Below, piece by piece: positions 16,540 to 25,588 of a stretch of DNA of 64,000 bases; positions within the stretch are counted from its first letter, which is position 1; each line of letters opens with the position of its first letter. The DNA is taken from contig NZ_JAEEGB010000041.1 in assembly GCF_016316925.1 (NCBI RefSeq), forward strand, positions 1 through 64,000, given 5' to 3'. Both the position numbers and the translations under genes were made by a program. Origin of the DNA: Clostridium aciditolerans (GTDB lineage: Bacteria > Bacillota > Clostridia > Clostridiales > Clostridiaceae). Below the pieces are notes generated by a model. The model worked only from the letters and a program-made list of their open reading frames with translations, ran no database searches and had not been told where the DNA came from.

Positions 16540-16863
16540 ATTAATATAGAGATTAAAAAAGGTGTTAAAGAGTATTTAAATCAAAAGAATCTTCAAGATA
16601 TTTATATAGAAATGGACAATAGAGGAGGATGCTGCTCAGGACCTGTTTTTGTTCCTGTAATCAAGTTAGGAGAACCGGAGGAGAGCGAAAATTATGAGAG
16701 TTTTGTCCAAGATGGGATTACAGTGTATGTCCCTAAAACAATAATGACTGAAGAAAATAAAGATGTTAAAATTAAGCTTCGCAACATTTTAGGACATAAG
16801 TCTTTAATTGTAAACGGGGTACTTGCATATAAACAAAAAACCTGGCAAAAGAAAAAGTACTAA
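16540..16863 (+). CDS. CC/Se motif family protein (cysteine form), probable ATT start
   Basis: This small protein of about 107 residues has the motif RGGCCSGP, with the cysteine pair at residues 31-32. In relatives of this clostridial family one cysteine can be selenocysteine, and the function is unknown. Homology-like sequence (IEIKKGVKEYLNQK and onward) extends upstream of the first ATG at 16612. The frame is open back to a TAA at 16519-16521. AGGAGGTG (16527-16534) sits seven bases before an ATT at 16540, and no ATG, GTG or TTG lies in frame between. A rare ATT start is therefore likely. The alternative is an internal start at 16612 that would lose 24 conserved-looking residues. Confidence 0.75.
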   Translation: MNIEIKKGVKEYLNQKNLQDIYIEMDNRGGCCSGPVFVPVIKLGEPEESENYESFVQDGITVYVPKTIMTEENKDVKIKLRNILGHKSLIVNGVLAYKQKTWQKKKY

Positions 16864-16896
16864 GGATATAGTTGTTAATTCAAAATACTTCTTATA

Positions 16897-16940
16897 AAAA
16901 TAGTAGCCTCACCTATATGTGGAGCTACTATTTTGCGTTT
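16897..16940. terminator. Bidirectional terminator
   Basis: Arms AAAATAGTAGC (16897-16907) and GCTACTATTTT (16924-16934) lie between the convergent CC/Se gene and the Bce-type permease. Confidence 0.8.
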
Positions 16941-16947
16941 CTTAATC

Positions 16948-18912
16948 CTATTGTATAAAAAATTCTTCTAATATCTCATCACTATAAATCTTTTTGCAAA
17001 TAAAATAATAAAGTATTTGTATAAACAAAAATACTAAGGAAATTATTAAATTAGAATGCATAAAATACTTTCTTACATCAGATGTTCCATCTTGGCTGAA
17101 GATTATAGTATAGGTGAAGGCTAATATAATCCCGATGACAGGTCCTATAAAAAATAAGGGTTTAAGTTCACTTCCTATTTGCTGTTTTACCTCTTCATCT
17201 GAAATTCCTATTTTGTACATACTGTTAAACCTCTTTTTATCATTATCAATATCTGATAATAGCTTCAAAAACAACACTATAGCTGTAGCTATAAAAAAGA
17301 ATAGTCCTAAAGAGCCTGAGGTGAATAGCAATAGTGTGGCTGATTGCTTATTATAATTGTAACTGCCAATTTTTGAGGCAACCTCTAGAGGATTTTCATG
17401 TTTATTTAAAGCTGAAGGTATTTCTTTTACATTTTTATTTACTATATCAAGCTCATTTTTTAGCTCTTCAACAATAGGTCTTGTAGTTTTCCAATCATTA
17501 AAATTATATAGCTGAAACCTACCAAGTGCACAGATGTCTTTTTGATCCTTAATAAAATTATAATCACTCTCATTCAAAACAATAATGTTAGAGTAACAGT
17601 AATTGCTACTTTTAAATAACGCTTTATAAACAACCGCTTGTTCATATAATTCATATGTGCCACTGTTGAGAGTAAAGTTTAACTTAAGGGGTTCTATGTT
17701 CTTTTTATCAGTTTCATCCTTTCTTTCAAACTGACAAAGAGATATGAATTTGTCCTTATCAACTCTTAAATTTGTTTTTCCTAATTTATTTATCTCTTTA
17801 TCTGTCATAAGAATATAGAGATTTGGCATTTTATTAGTCACATAATAATATATAAATTCAAGTGTTTCATGCGCTTTTATCTTTTCATTATTTTTAACTA
17901 TTATTCTCTTTACTTTTTCATCAGAAATTATATTTTTATCTTTAATTTCAGCATAAGAAATGTCATAAGTATTTGTATCTACTGCACTTTTTTCAGCTGT
18001 GATACAAAAGCTAAGCATAGCACCTACATAAAATATAACTACTGCAACTAACATTGAGAGGATAAATATTATTTTCTTAGTATCCTTAAACTTGCTATTT
18101 ATATAGGTTATTAATATTAATTTATTATAGTAGACTTTTTTATTTTTTTTACAAAGTTTTATCAATATTTCTCCAAATTGGGATATTATCATGTATACGC
18201 CTATTGGAATTAATATAGTTGATAATAGTAATGCTTGTCCTTGGTATCTGCCCATAAATTCTAGATACAAAAATATTGACGCACACACAACTATGACTAT
18301 TCCAACAATAGCTAATAGGGGATTGTTAACCCTGTTGTTTTGAACTTTTCTATTTTCCTTTAATAGTGTAATTATCTCAAATTTATAGGTAGTTGTTATT
18401 GTTGTAATTAAGTTAACAAAATATATACCTAAAAATATGCTAACTGAAAATATAAAGTTTTTAAAACCTATAGTGTAAGCTATTCCTCTAACTTCTAAAA
18501 GCCTTGTTATAACAATAAAAAATAGCCTTGAGAAAACGGCTCCTGTTAAAAGTCCTAATAGTATTGCACCAAAAGCAACTATTATATTTTCATAAATGAT
18601 AATTTTTCTAATATCTTCAATTGTCATGCCCAGATTCATAAATACACCAAATTCTTTTTTTCTCCACTTTATAAATGAAGAATGGGCATAGCTTATAAAA
18701 AATATACAAAACACTGCTAAGGCTACATTAGGAATAATCAACATCTGCAAAATACCTTTTTCTATTTGAGATGTTGTCCATAGTTTTTCATTAAAAATTA
18801 ATGTTGAATATATAAAAAACATTGTTATAATGAAGCTGTTGCATAAGTAGTATACTAAGTATTTTTTTATATTTCCCTTAAAGTTTTTAATCGCTATATC
18901 TTTAAATGTCAT
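16948..18912 (-). CDS. BceB-type ABC transporter permease (FtsX family)
   Basis: This 654-residue permease has ten predicted helices and the large extracellular domain between helices 7 and 8 (about residues 310-525) that defines BceB-type transporters. Such transporters work with a two-component system to sense and remove cationic or lipid-II-targeting peptides such as bacitracin. The ATG at 18912 has GGAGGTG upstream and overlaps the ATPase gene by 11 bases. The set in transcription order is regulator, kinase, ATPase, permease (21458 down to 16948). Confidence 0.9.
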   Translation of the reverse strand: MTFKDIAIKNFKGNIKKYLVYYLCNSFIITMFFIYSTLIFNEKLWTTSQIEKGILQMLIIPNVALAVFCIFFISYAHSSFIKWRKKEFGVFMNLGMTIEDIRKIIIYENIIVAFGAILLGLLTGAVFSRLFFIVITRLLEVRGIAYTIGFKNFIFSVSIFLGIYFVNLITTITTTYKFEIITLLKENRKVQNNRVNNPLLAIVGIVIVVCASIFLYLEFMGRYQGQALLLSTILIPIGVYMIISQFGEILIKLCKKNKKVYYNKLILITYINSKFKDTKKIIFILSMLVAVVIFYVGAMLSFCITAEKSAVDTNTYDISYAEIKDKNIISDEKVKRIIVKNNEKIKAHETLEFIYYYVTNKMPNLYILMTDKEINKLGKTNLRVDKDKFISLCQFERKDETDKKNIEPLKLNFTLNSGTYELYEQAVVYKALFKSSNYCYSNIIVLNESDYNFIKDQKDICALGRFQLYNFNDWKTTRPIVEELKNELDIVNKNVKEIPSALNKHENPLEVASKIGSYNYNKQSATLLLFTSGSLGLFFFIATAIVLFLKLLSDIDNDKKRFNSMYKIGISDEEVKQQIGSELKPLFFIGPVIGIILAFTYTIIFSQDGTSDVRKYFMHSNLIISLVFLFIQILYYFICKKIYSDEILEEFFIQ

Positions 18913-19666
18913 AGCTTTCACCTCCGAGTACAGCTAAGGAGTTAAAGATGCTATCTAAGAATTCTTTTCTTGTACCTTTTTTAATAATTTCTGAGTGTAT
19001 TTTTCCATCTTTAATAAATATAATCCTGTTGCAAAAACTTGCTGCAAAAACATCATGAGTTACTACTAATATAGTTGATTGAAGTACTCTATTCATCTTT
19101 TCAAAGCATTCCATAATACCTTTTGAGGACTTTGAATCTAAATTTCCAGTTGGCTCGTCTGCAAAGATTATTGATGGGTCGTTAATAAGTGCTCTACTTA
19201 CAGCAACTCTCTGTTGCTGTCCTCCTGATATGTTATAAGGATATTTATTTGCTATATTATATATTTCAAAAAGCTTCATAAGCTCTCCAGCTTTCTTTTC
19301 TATCTCATCTGAGGGTTTTTTATCTAAAATCATTGGAAGCATTATATTTTCCTTTAAGGTTAAGCTATCTAAAAGATTAAAATCTTGAAATATATAGCCT
19401 ATTTCTCTTCTCCTAAATAAAGCCAGCTCTTTTTTGCTCATTTCACATATCAATTTATTATTTATTGTTACTTTTCCTGAGGTTAACCTATCAATACCAC
19501 TCAATACATTAAGTAGTGTTGTTTTTCCGCTGCCAGAGGGACCCATTATACCTACAAACTCTCCAGTATCTATACTAAAAGATATTCCGTTTAACGCCTT
19601 TGTTGATCCTTCGCCTCTTTCACTACCATATATTTTTGTTAAATTATTTGCTTTTAAAATTTCCAT
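18902..19666 (-). CDS. BceA-type ABC transporter ATP-binding protein
   Basis: This 254-residue ATPase has Walker A GPSGSGKTT (about 40-48), the Q-loop in GYIFQDFNLLDSL, signature NISGGQQQR, Walker B IIFADEPTGNLDS and the H-loop in VVTHDVFAA. It is the MacB/LolD-like class that drives FtsX permeases. GGGAG precedes the ATG at 19666. An upstream in-frame extension of 15 residues lacks a ribosome binding site. Confidence 0.92.
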   Translation of the reverse strand: MEILKANNLTKIYGSERGEGSTKALNGISFSIDTGEFVGIMGPSGSGKTTLLNVLSGIDRLTSGKVTINNKLICEMSKKELALFRRREIGYIFQDFNLLDSLTLKENIMLPMILDKKPSDEIEKKAGELMKLFEIYNIANKYPYNISGGQQQRVAVSRALINDPSIIFADEPTGNLDSKSSKGIMECFEKMNRVLQSTILVVTHDVFAASFCNRIIFIKDGKIHSEIIKKGTRKEFLDSIFNSLAVLGGESYDI

Positions 19667-19741
19667 AATAATCAGCTCCCTTTCATCTACAATCTTAAGG
19701 TTATTTACCACATATAAAAATTTATCTACGTGAAAATAACC

Positions 19742-20758
19742 TTACAATTTTGAAAGGTATTTAACTGTAAACACCGTACCTATATCGACTTCTGATTCCT
19801 CTATATATATTTCATGTCCTAGCTTCAGCGCTATTTCTCTGGCTATATATAAGCCTATTCCAGTGGAGTTCCTTATTTTTCTTCCATTTTCCCCCGTAAA
19901 GAAAGGGTCAAATATCTTTTTAAAATCATAACTTGGTATACCAATACCTTCATCTCTTACAGCTAAAAATACATTATTATCTTTTTTGAAAATATTAAAA
20001 TATATATTTTTACTTTTCTTTTTTAATGAGCTGTATTTGACTGCGTTTGTGATTAGTTGTTCTATTATTGCCTTGTTCCATTTTCTATCTGTTATTATAC
20101 AATTATCTTTTTCTTCACAGTTTAAAATAGGGAACACATCATTATTTATAAATGTACTTCTACTTGCATTGATTATCTCTTTTAGCTCATCATATAAGTT
20201 AATAGTTATAGGTTCAAAATCATTACTAAAACTATCAAGCTTTATATAATTTAAAACTTGCTCTAAGGAAGCACACAAATTGTCATTTTCATATTCTATG
20301 TCCTTTAAAACTAATTCTAATTCTCCATTTTTATATTTATTTTTTTCTATTATAAGTCCGATAACAGATATATAGTTTTTAAACTTATGTATTGCACCGC
20401 TTAAAAAGTATATTTTATTTTTATAATCACTTAAGAGTTTTTGTTCCTTCTTAGAATATTTTAGGTTAATATGTTCAATTGCTTTTGATACTTCCTTTTG
20501 CTCTCTTGTTGATGCCTTTAGTCTTTGGTTCTCATCCTGCTGTATCGATATAATGTTCTTATTAAATCCGTAATATCTAAACAAATCAATTATCAGCGCG
20601 GTGGAAATAAGAAATACGGTTATTATAAAAGGATATATAATCTCAACATTTTCACCTACAGTAAAGGAATAAAAGGTTGTTATCAATATCGAGTTTATTA
20701 ACATAAAGAATATGTACAAAAGTTTATCTATAAAAAAGTTTTTAATTGTATCTTTCAT
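19742..20758 (-). CDS. BceS-type sensor histidine kinase
   Basis: This 338-residue kinase has two N-terminal helices (about 12-30 and 40-60) and almost no extracellular loop, as in intramembrane-sensing kinases that take their signal from the transporter. The phospho-acceptor region is SGAIHKFKNYIS (about 116-127). ATP-binding boxes are N (ITNAVKYSS), G1 (VRDEGIGIP), F (FDPFFTGENG) and G2 (STGIGLYIA). It follows the regulator gene by one base and precedes the ATPase by 75 bases. Confidence 0.9.
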   Translation of the reverse strand: MKDTIKNFFIDKLLYIFFMLINSILITTFYSFTVGENVEIIYPFIITVFLISTALIIDLFRYYGFNKNIISIQQDENQRLKASTREQKEVSKAIEHINLKYSKKEQKLLSDYKNKIYFLSGAIHKFKNYISVIGLIIEKNKYKNGELELVLKDIEYENDNLCASLEQVLNYIKLDSFSNDFEPITINLYDELKEIINASRSTFINNDVFPILNCEEKDNCIITDRKWNKAIIEQLITNAVKYSSLKKKSKNIYFNIFKKDNNVFLAVRDEGIGIPSYDFKKIFDPFFTGENGRKIRNSTGIGLYIAREIALKLGHEIYIEESEVDIGTVFTVKYLSKL

Positions 20759-20759
20759 A

Positions 20760-21458
20760 TTATTCCACCTCTACTAGCACACTATCATCAAAAATATATC
20801 CAACACCTCTTTTAGTTTTTATAATATCTTTAATTCCTAACTCTTTAAATATGTTTTTAATTCTAGTTATATTAACCGTTAGCGTGTTTTCATCGACAAA
20901 TGTATCCTCATTCCAAAGCTCCTGAAACAATTCACCTCTCTTAACTACTCTTCCTGGATTCAGCAAAAACTTATTAATAAGCTTAAACTCGTTTTTAGAA
21001 AGTTCAACAATTCTATCTTTAAAATGAATAGAAAAATCTTTTTCTTCTAAATACAAGGCTGACCTTTCAATGTCTTTATTAGTAGAAGCATATTCACCAT
21101 AGGTTCTTCTTAAAACAGCTTTAATTTTTGAATGTAGTATTTCTAATTTAAAGGGCTTGGTTACATAATCATCTGCTCCTAGATCAATAGCTAAAATCTG
21201 ATCTTTTTCTCCACTTCTAGCTGAAATTATTATTATTGGGATATTAGATTTAGTTCTAATATCCCTGCAAACATAATAACCATCAAAATAAGGTAAATTT
21301 ATGTCTAATAATACTAATTTGGGTTTCTCTCTATTTATTTCATCTAATATATTAATAAAATCCTTTACTATGTGCACATCATATCCTTTAGCTTCAAAAT
21401 ACTCCTTAGCTAATTCACATAGCTTAAAATCATCCTCTATTATACAAAGCTTATCCAT
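20760..21458 (-). CDS. OmpR-family response regulator (BceR type)
   Basis: This is a 232-residue two-domain regulator. The receiver domain has acidic residues near 9-10, the phospho-aspartate in LVLLDINLPYFDG, and K near 104 in DDYVTKPF. The C-terminal winged helix contains VVKRGELFQELW and a VNITRIKNIFKELG recognition area. The ATG at 21458 has AGGAGG just upstream. It probably activates the following kinase/ATPase/permease genes in response to antimicrobial peptide. Confidence 0.92.
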   Translation of the reverse strand: MDKLCIIEDDFKLCELAKEYFEAKGYDVHIVKDFINILDEINREKPKLVLLDINLPYFDGYYVCRDIRTKSNIPIIIISARSGEKDQILAIDLGADDYVTKPFKLEILHSKIKAVLRRTYGEYASTNKDIERSALYLEEKDFSIHFKDRIVELSKNEFKLINKFLLNPGRVVKRGELFQELWNEDTFVDENTLTVNITRIKNIFKELGIKDIIKTKRGVGYIFDDSVLVEVE

Positions 21459-21946
21459 ATTTCCTCCTAGTACCATTAATGTATCTTTTAAGTATATCAT
21501 CTTATTTTTTGTATATAAACAGTATTCTTAGCTTCAGGTGAAGTTTGTCTACGACCGCTAGGCAATTCTGCCCGTTAAATGTTATTTAGGCATTTAACCT
21601 CCATTGAAATAGAAAAAAATTTAAATGTGGCTTTTTTAAAATAAGAATAAGTGTTTGTATAAAGAATGAGAATTACACCAATAATATATATAACAAATGT
21701 TTGTTGTAATGAAAGGAAATATATATTAATAGGGCAAAAACATGAAAAATGACTTATTAAAATACTAAAATAACTTGCTTTTTGTAATAAAAGGTGATAA
21801 AGTTAAAAGATACTTAAATAAATCGTAATTAATTTAAACATAATAATATTTGATTAGTATTTAAATATAGTATTTTGCTATTGAAATTTATTAACAAATT
21901 ATTACAACGAGTTTAAGAAAAACAAAATTTTGGAGGTACACATAAT
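21459..21946. other. 488-base divergent intergenic region
   Basis: No gene is seen here. It must hold the promoter of the minus-strand Bce-type operon and the plus-strand promoter and long leader of the cold-shock gene, as is usual for csp mRNAs. A hairpin GTTAAATG-N9-CATTTAAC lies at 21574-21598. Next to it is a GC-richer stretch (21550-21573) of unknown origin. Confidence 0.4.
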
Positions 21947-22144
21947 ATGACAGGTACAGTTAAATGGTTTAATTCAGAAAAAGGATTTGGATTTATTACA
22001 GGAGAAGATGGAAAAGATGTTTTCGCACATTTTTCTCAAATTAATAAAGATGGATACAAATCACTTGAAGAAGGTCAAAAAGTTTCTTACAACGTAGTTG
22101 AAGGACCAAAAGGACCTCAAGCAGAAAATATTACTATTGTATAA
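21947..22144 (+). CDS. cspA: Cold shock protein (CspA family)
   Basis: This 65-residue single cold-shock domain protein has both RNA-binding motifs, KGFGFIT (RNP1, about 13-19) and DVFAHFS (RNP2, about 24-30). It is an RNA chaperone that binds single-stranded nucleic acid. GGAGG precedes the ATG and a strong terminator follows, so it is monocistronic. Length and motifs are standard for the family. Confidence 0.96.
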   Translation: MTGTVKWFNSEKGFGFITGEDGKDVFAHFSQINKDGYKSLEEGQKVSYNVVEGPKGPQAENITIV

Positions 22145-22159
22145 TCAGTAAATATTTTA

Positions 22160-22193
22160 CCCCTTAAACAATAATATTGTTTAAGGGGTTTTT
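22160..22193 (+). terminator. Terminator of the cold shock gene
   Basis: A perfect stem, CCCCTTAAACAAT with its complement ATTGTTTAAGGGG, is followed by TTTTT. Confidence 0.9.
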
Positions 22194-22264
22194 AGCTGTT
22201 TAAGCTTAGAGTACACTTTAAATACACTTTTATAGTTTTTTAATCCAGCATAGAAATCATCATT

Positions 22265-22489
22265 TTATGCTTCACCAGGATCGTTGTAGTTGGTATCTTG
22301 AGGAGTATCTAGGTATTCAGCGCCCTCTGGGAGACCTACTACATAATGAAAAGCAGTTTCGCCTGGATAAGAAAAACGGTCATAACTATTAGTATATGTG
22401 CCAATAAGTATCCAACCTTGCTCTAACCGTCTATTTGCATCACTCATAATGGTTAAATCTTCAACCTTTTTAATGTTTTTTAAATCCAT
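22265..22489 (-). CDS. Small hypothetical protein
   Basis: This is a 74-residue soluble protein. Its N-terminal segment (about 4-37) reads as a short alpha/beta unit with LEQGWILIGTY, a pattern seen in small DUF1737-like and phage-type proteins. The C-terminus is acidic and rich in D, N and P. GAGGTG precedes the ATG at 22489, so the in-frame GTG at 22498 is part of the ribosome binding site. It stands alone between the cold-shock and antiporter genes, and I assign no function. Confidence 0.65.
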   Translation of the reverse strand: MDLKNIKKVEDLTIMSDANRRLEQGWILIGTYTNSYDRFSYPGETAFHYVVGLPEGAEYLDTPQDTNYNDPGEA

Positions 22490-22896
22490 GGTAATCACCT
22501 CTAGCTCATCTATTTTTATAAGCTCATATCAAAATAAGCAAACTCAATTGAGTCTAAGAATTACTTAATAATCTCACTAATTATTGTTAGCATAGTCAGA
22601 CATTTTATTTAATAAATATTAAGTTTTTATGAGTTAACTATAGTGGTATATATTGAAAATATTAACTAATAATTGAACTTAGCTTAAAGTTACACTAAAT
22701 GATTAAGTATAATTTCATTCAACTAGCACAAGAACTCAAGCTATAGAAAAACTAACTTTCCATCAAGTAACCCTATTTGCGGTTTAAGTTTACCTTATAT
22801 TTTTCAGCGGATTTGAATCAATATTTTTTAAAGAGGAATCATAATTACAATATGGTATTATTAATATAGTAATAGAAATAAAAAGGGGAGGATTAT
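22490..22896. other. 407-base divergent intergenic region
   Basis: No gene or strong hairpin is seen. It separates the small minus-strand gene from the antiporter and presumably holds both promoters. Confidence 0.4.
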
Positions 22897-24903
22897 TTGG
22901 AGATATTTATAATTATTTTAATTTTACTAGCAGGCATTGGAATTTCTAATATTATAAATCGTTTTATTCCTTCATTCCCTATTCCATTGATTCAGATTTC
23001 TTTAGGAATGATACTAGCAATCCTGCCACTAGGTATACATATGGCATTAGAACCAGAGTTATTTTTAGTGTTATTTATTGCGCCTCTTTTGTTCAATGAT
23101 GGAAAACGAGTGTCAAGAAGTGAATTGTGGAATTTAAGAACTCCAATTTTATTGATGGCACTTGGATTAGTTTTTGTAACGGTATTTATTGTAGGATATA
23201 TTATTCACTGGATGATTCCGTCCATAACTTTATCAGCGGCATTTGCATTGGCAGCAATTTTGTCACCAACAGATGCAGTGGCAGTTCAAGCTTTATCTAA
23301 GAGAATCCATTTACCTAAAAAAATAATGAACCTTCTTGAAGGAGAAGCATTAATAAATGACGCTTCAGGATTAGTAGCATTTAAGTTTGCCGTTGCTGCA
23401 ACTGTTAGCGGGAGTTTCTCACTAATTAAAGCTACGACTAGCTTCTTTATAATTGCTATTGGAGGCCTGTTATGTGGGGTTGTTTTATCTTTTATAATCA
23501 TTCATATACGTAGACTTATTCGACGTTTAGGTATGGAGGACGTTACAATCCAAATGTTGATTCAGATATTAACTCCATTTATCATTTATTTAACCTCAGA
23601 ACATTTAGGGTTATCGGGAATCTTAGCTGTTGTTTCTGGAGGTATTATACACTCTATTGAACATGAGCATACAGAGTCCTTTATGTCAAAATTGCAAATT
23701 GTTTCAGATAGTACCTGGTTTGTAATTTTATTTATTTTAAATGGTCTTGTTTTCTTAATTCTTGGATTGCAAATTCCTGGTGTAATAAAAATAATATTTA
23801 TAGATGAGAAATTTAATAACCTACAGGTTTTCGGATATATTGTGGTTATTTCCATCATTTTAACTTTAATTCGATTTCTATGGGTTTACATATTTGGTGA
23901 AGGAAAATTCAGATTTAGGGAAGAAGGAATTTTTAATAAGTTAAGATTCAAAGCAGCTGTTTTAACATCCCTTTCAGGTGTTAGAGGAGCAGTAACTTTG
24001 GCGGGAGCATTTTCAATTCCCTATGTTTTACAAGGTGGAGCCCCATTCCCACAACGTGATTTAATTATATTTATATCAGCAGGAGTTATCCTTTTTAGTC
24101 TGCTTGAAACAAGTATAATTCTGCCTATTCTTGTGAAAAAAGAGGAACAGTCAAAAGGGGAAGATAAAAATAAAATTGAGCGAAAAGCATTTATAAAAGT
24201 AATAGAGGCTTCTATTAAAGTATTAAAGGAAGAGATAAATGATGAAAATAAAAAAGCTGCCTTATATGTTATTTCTAGCTATAATAGATATATTAGGAAG
24301 AGTTATAGAAGTGAAAATCAAGTAGAGTTAAATTTGAAGTCTAGTGAAATGAAAAAGGATATTTATGCTAAGGCACTTAAAGTAGAAGAAGATGAAATTG
24401 AGCACTTATTTAAAGCGGGAGAGATTTCTCAAAATGTCTACAATGTTCTTAAAGAGAAATTTAATCACACAGAAAGTATTCTATCTAATGGACTAAAACA
24501 TAGAATTAATATAGCTATTTCAATAATTAAAGGAGTAGCTTTAAAAATATTCTCTTCATCTAAAAATGACTCTATGACTGATGTTAAGGAAATTGAATCA
24601 GCTAAAATATTGGCATATAACGCAGCCATATCAGCTATTAGAAAAGAAATTAACGACGAAAATAGAGGAATCTCATTAGAGATAATTGCACATTATACTG
24701 AATATATTAGAAGAATACAAAGAGGTAGTCAGCCTAAAGATAATGAACAATTTAATAAACATAAAAGAGAACTTCAATTTAAAGCTATTGAAGTACAGAG
24801 GAAAGAAGTTCAATCTCTCTTTGAAAATGGCGAAATCAATCGTGAGCTTGCAAATAAGTTAAGAAAATTTATTAATTATTGGGAAGCTACTATAATGGAA
24901 TAA
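22897..24903 (+). CDS. Na+/H+ antiporter (CPA1/NhaP type) with duplicated C-terminal domain
   Basis: This is a 668-residue cation/proton antiporter. The membrane part (about 1-415) has 12 or so helices with SPTDAVAV (123-130) and the ND pair N154-D155 in EGEALINDASGL that marks the electroneutral CPA1 class. The cytoplasmic tail carries two similar helical units of about 85-100 residues. One starts near EEINDENKKAALYVIS and the other near KEINDENRGISLEIIA. Both contain an RYIRK/EYIRR segment and a LF-x2-GEI segment, so an internal duplication is evident. The start is TTG with GGGGAGGA six bases upstream. It probably exports Na+ and sets cytoplasmic pH. Confidence 0.92.
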   Translation: MEIFIIILILLAGIGISNIINRFIPSFPIPLIQISLGMILAILPLGIHMALEPELFLVLFIAPLLFNDGKRVSRSELWNLRTPILLMALGLVFVTVFIVGYIIHWMIPSITLSAAFALAAILSPTDAVAVQALSKRIHLPKKIMNLLEGEALINDASGLVAFKFAVAATVSGSFSLIKATTSFFIIAIGGLLCGVVLSFIIIHIRRLIRRLGMEDVTIQMLIQILTPFIIYLTSEHLGLSGILAVVSGGIIHSIEHEHTESFMSKLQIVSDSTWFVILFILNGLVFLILGLQIPGVIKIIFIDEKFNNLQVFGYIVVISIILTLIRFLWVYIFGEGKFRFREEGIFNKLRFKAAVLTSLSGVRGAVTLAGAFSIPYVLQGGAPFPQRDLIIFISAGVILFSLLETSIILPILVKKEEQSKGEDKNKIERKAFIKVIEASIKVLKEEINDENKKAALYVISSYNRYIRKSYRSENQVELNLKSSEMKKDIYAKALKVEEDEIEHLFKAGEISQNVYNVLKEKFNHTESILSNGLKHRINIAISIIKGVALKIFSSSKNDSMTDVKEIESAKILAYNAAISAIRKEINDENRGISLEIIAHYTEYIRRIQRGSQPKDNEQFNKHKRELQFKAIEVQRKEVQSLFENGEINRELANKLRKFINYWEATIME

Positions 24904-24931
24904 GAATCTGTATTTCTTAGAGGTGAAGAAA

Positions 24932-25120
24932 ATGAATAAAAATCAAATGTTATCTATGGACCCATATATGCTGCTAAGTTTTATAAATACTAAGCTGAGA
25001 GATGAATTTGAAAGTATTGAAAGTTTATCTAGTTATTATGATCTAAAGGAGAAAGATATTATAGATAGGCTCAGTGTCATAGGTTATGAATATGATAGCA
25101 GTACTAATCAATTTAAATGA
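24932..25120 (+). CDS. DUF4250 domain-containing protein
   Basis: This 62-residue protein matches the DUF4250 pattern throughout: LSMDPYMLLSFINTKLRDE near the N-terminus, a SSYYDL segment, and IGYEYD-x4-NQF at the end. Its function is unknown, and the middle resembles a small helix-turn-helix. GAGGTG precedes the ATG at 24932. It follows the antiporter by 28 bases and is probably co-transcribed with it. Confidence 0.85.
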   Translation: MNKNQMLSMDPYMLLSFINTKLRDEFESIESLSSYYDLKEKDIIDRLSVIGYEYDSSTNQFK

Positions 25121-25210
25121 TGAACGGCGAAGAAAGTGAGAATATTCTAGCTAAGCTAATTTATGATAAGAAACAATAAAAAAAGATAAAATAGAAATTA
25201 TGAAATCGAT

Positions 25211-25254
25211 ACAACATGGTTGACTAATCAACTATGTTGTGTTATTTTATTTTA
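25211..25254 (+). terminator. Terminator of the antiporter/DUF4250 unit
   Basis: Arms ACAACAT-GTTGA and TCAAC-ATGTTGT with one mismatch enclose CTAA and are followed by GTTATTTTATTTT. Confidence 0.8.
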
Positions 25255-25325
25255 GTCAGAAGTTTTGCTTTGTAAGTTATAGAAATCCAAAGTAAGGAAA
25301 CAGTAAAATATATGGCTACAAGGCC

Positions 25326-25553
25326 GAAAATTGACTTACACCTCGGACTATGTTTCCAAGCTTCAGTCCGTTAAAAACTTTTAGTCAGTCTAAAGCTTGT
25401 GTTTTAGACGACCTAAGAACTTAGATAAACTCGCTCTGCTCAAACAGTATCTAAGATCTAAGGTTGTCTTAAAACCCTTCACTAAGACTGACACAAAATT
25501 TTTAAATCTACCTTTAGCTTTGGAAACATAGCCCTTTGCGTAAGTCAATTTTC
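25326..25553. repeat. MITE-like palindromic repeat, copy 1 (228 bp)
   Basis: The element begins GAAAATTGACTTAC and ends with its exact complement GTAAGTCAATTTTC. Inside, about 90 bp of imperfect inverted repeat includes ATGTTTCCAAGCTT against AAGCTTTGGAAACAT-like sequence and GTTTTAGACGACC against GGTTGTCTTAAAAC. The core (about 25417-25465) differs from the second copy. No transposase is encoded. It lies in the promoter region of the marR gene, whose ATG is 36 bases past the right end. Confidence 0.75.
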
Positions 25554-25588
25554 TAGATTGTAACTTTATATAGAATAGGAGAAAACAT

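Noticed and set aside
25326..25553. CRISPR array or intact insertion sequence
   Set aside because: No regularly spaced direct repeats and no transposase gene. The structure is a single long inverted repeat.
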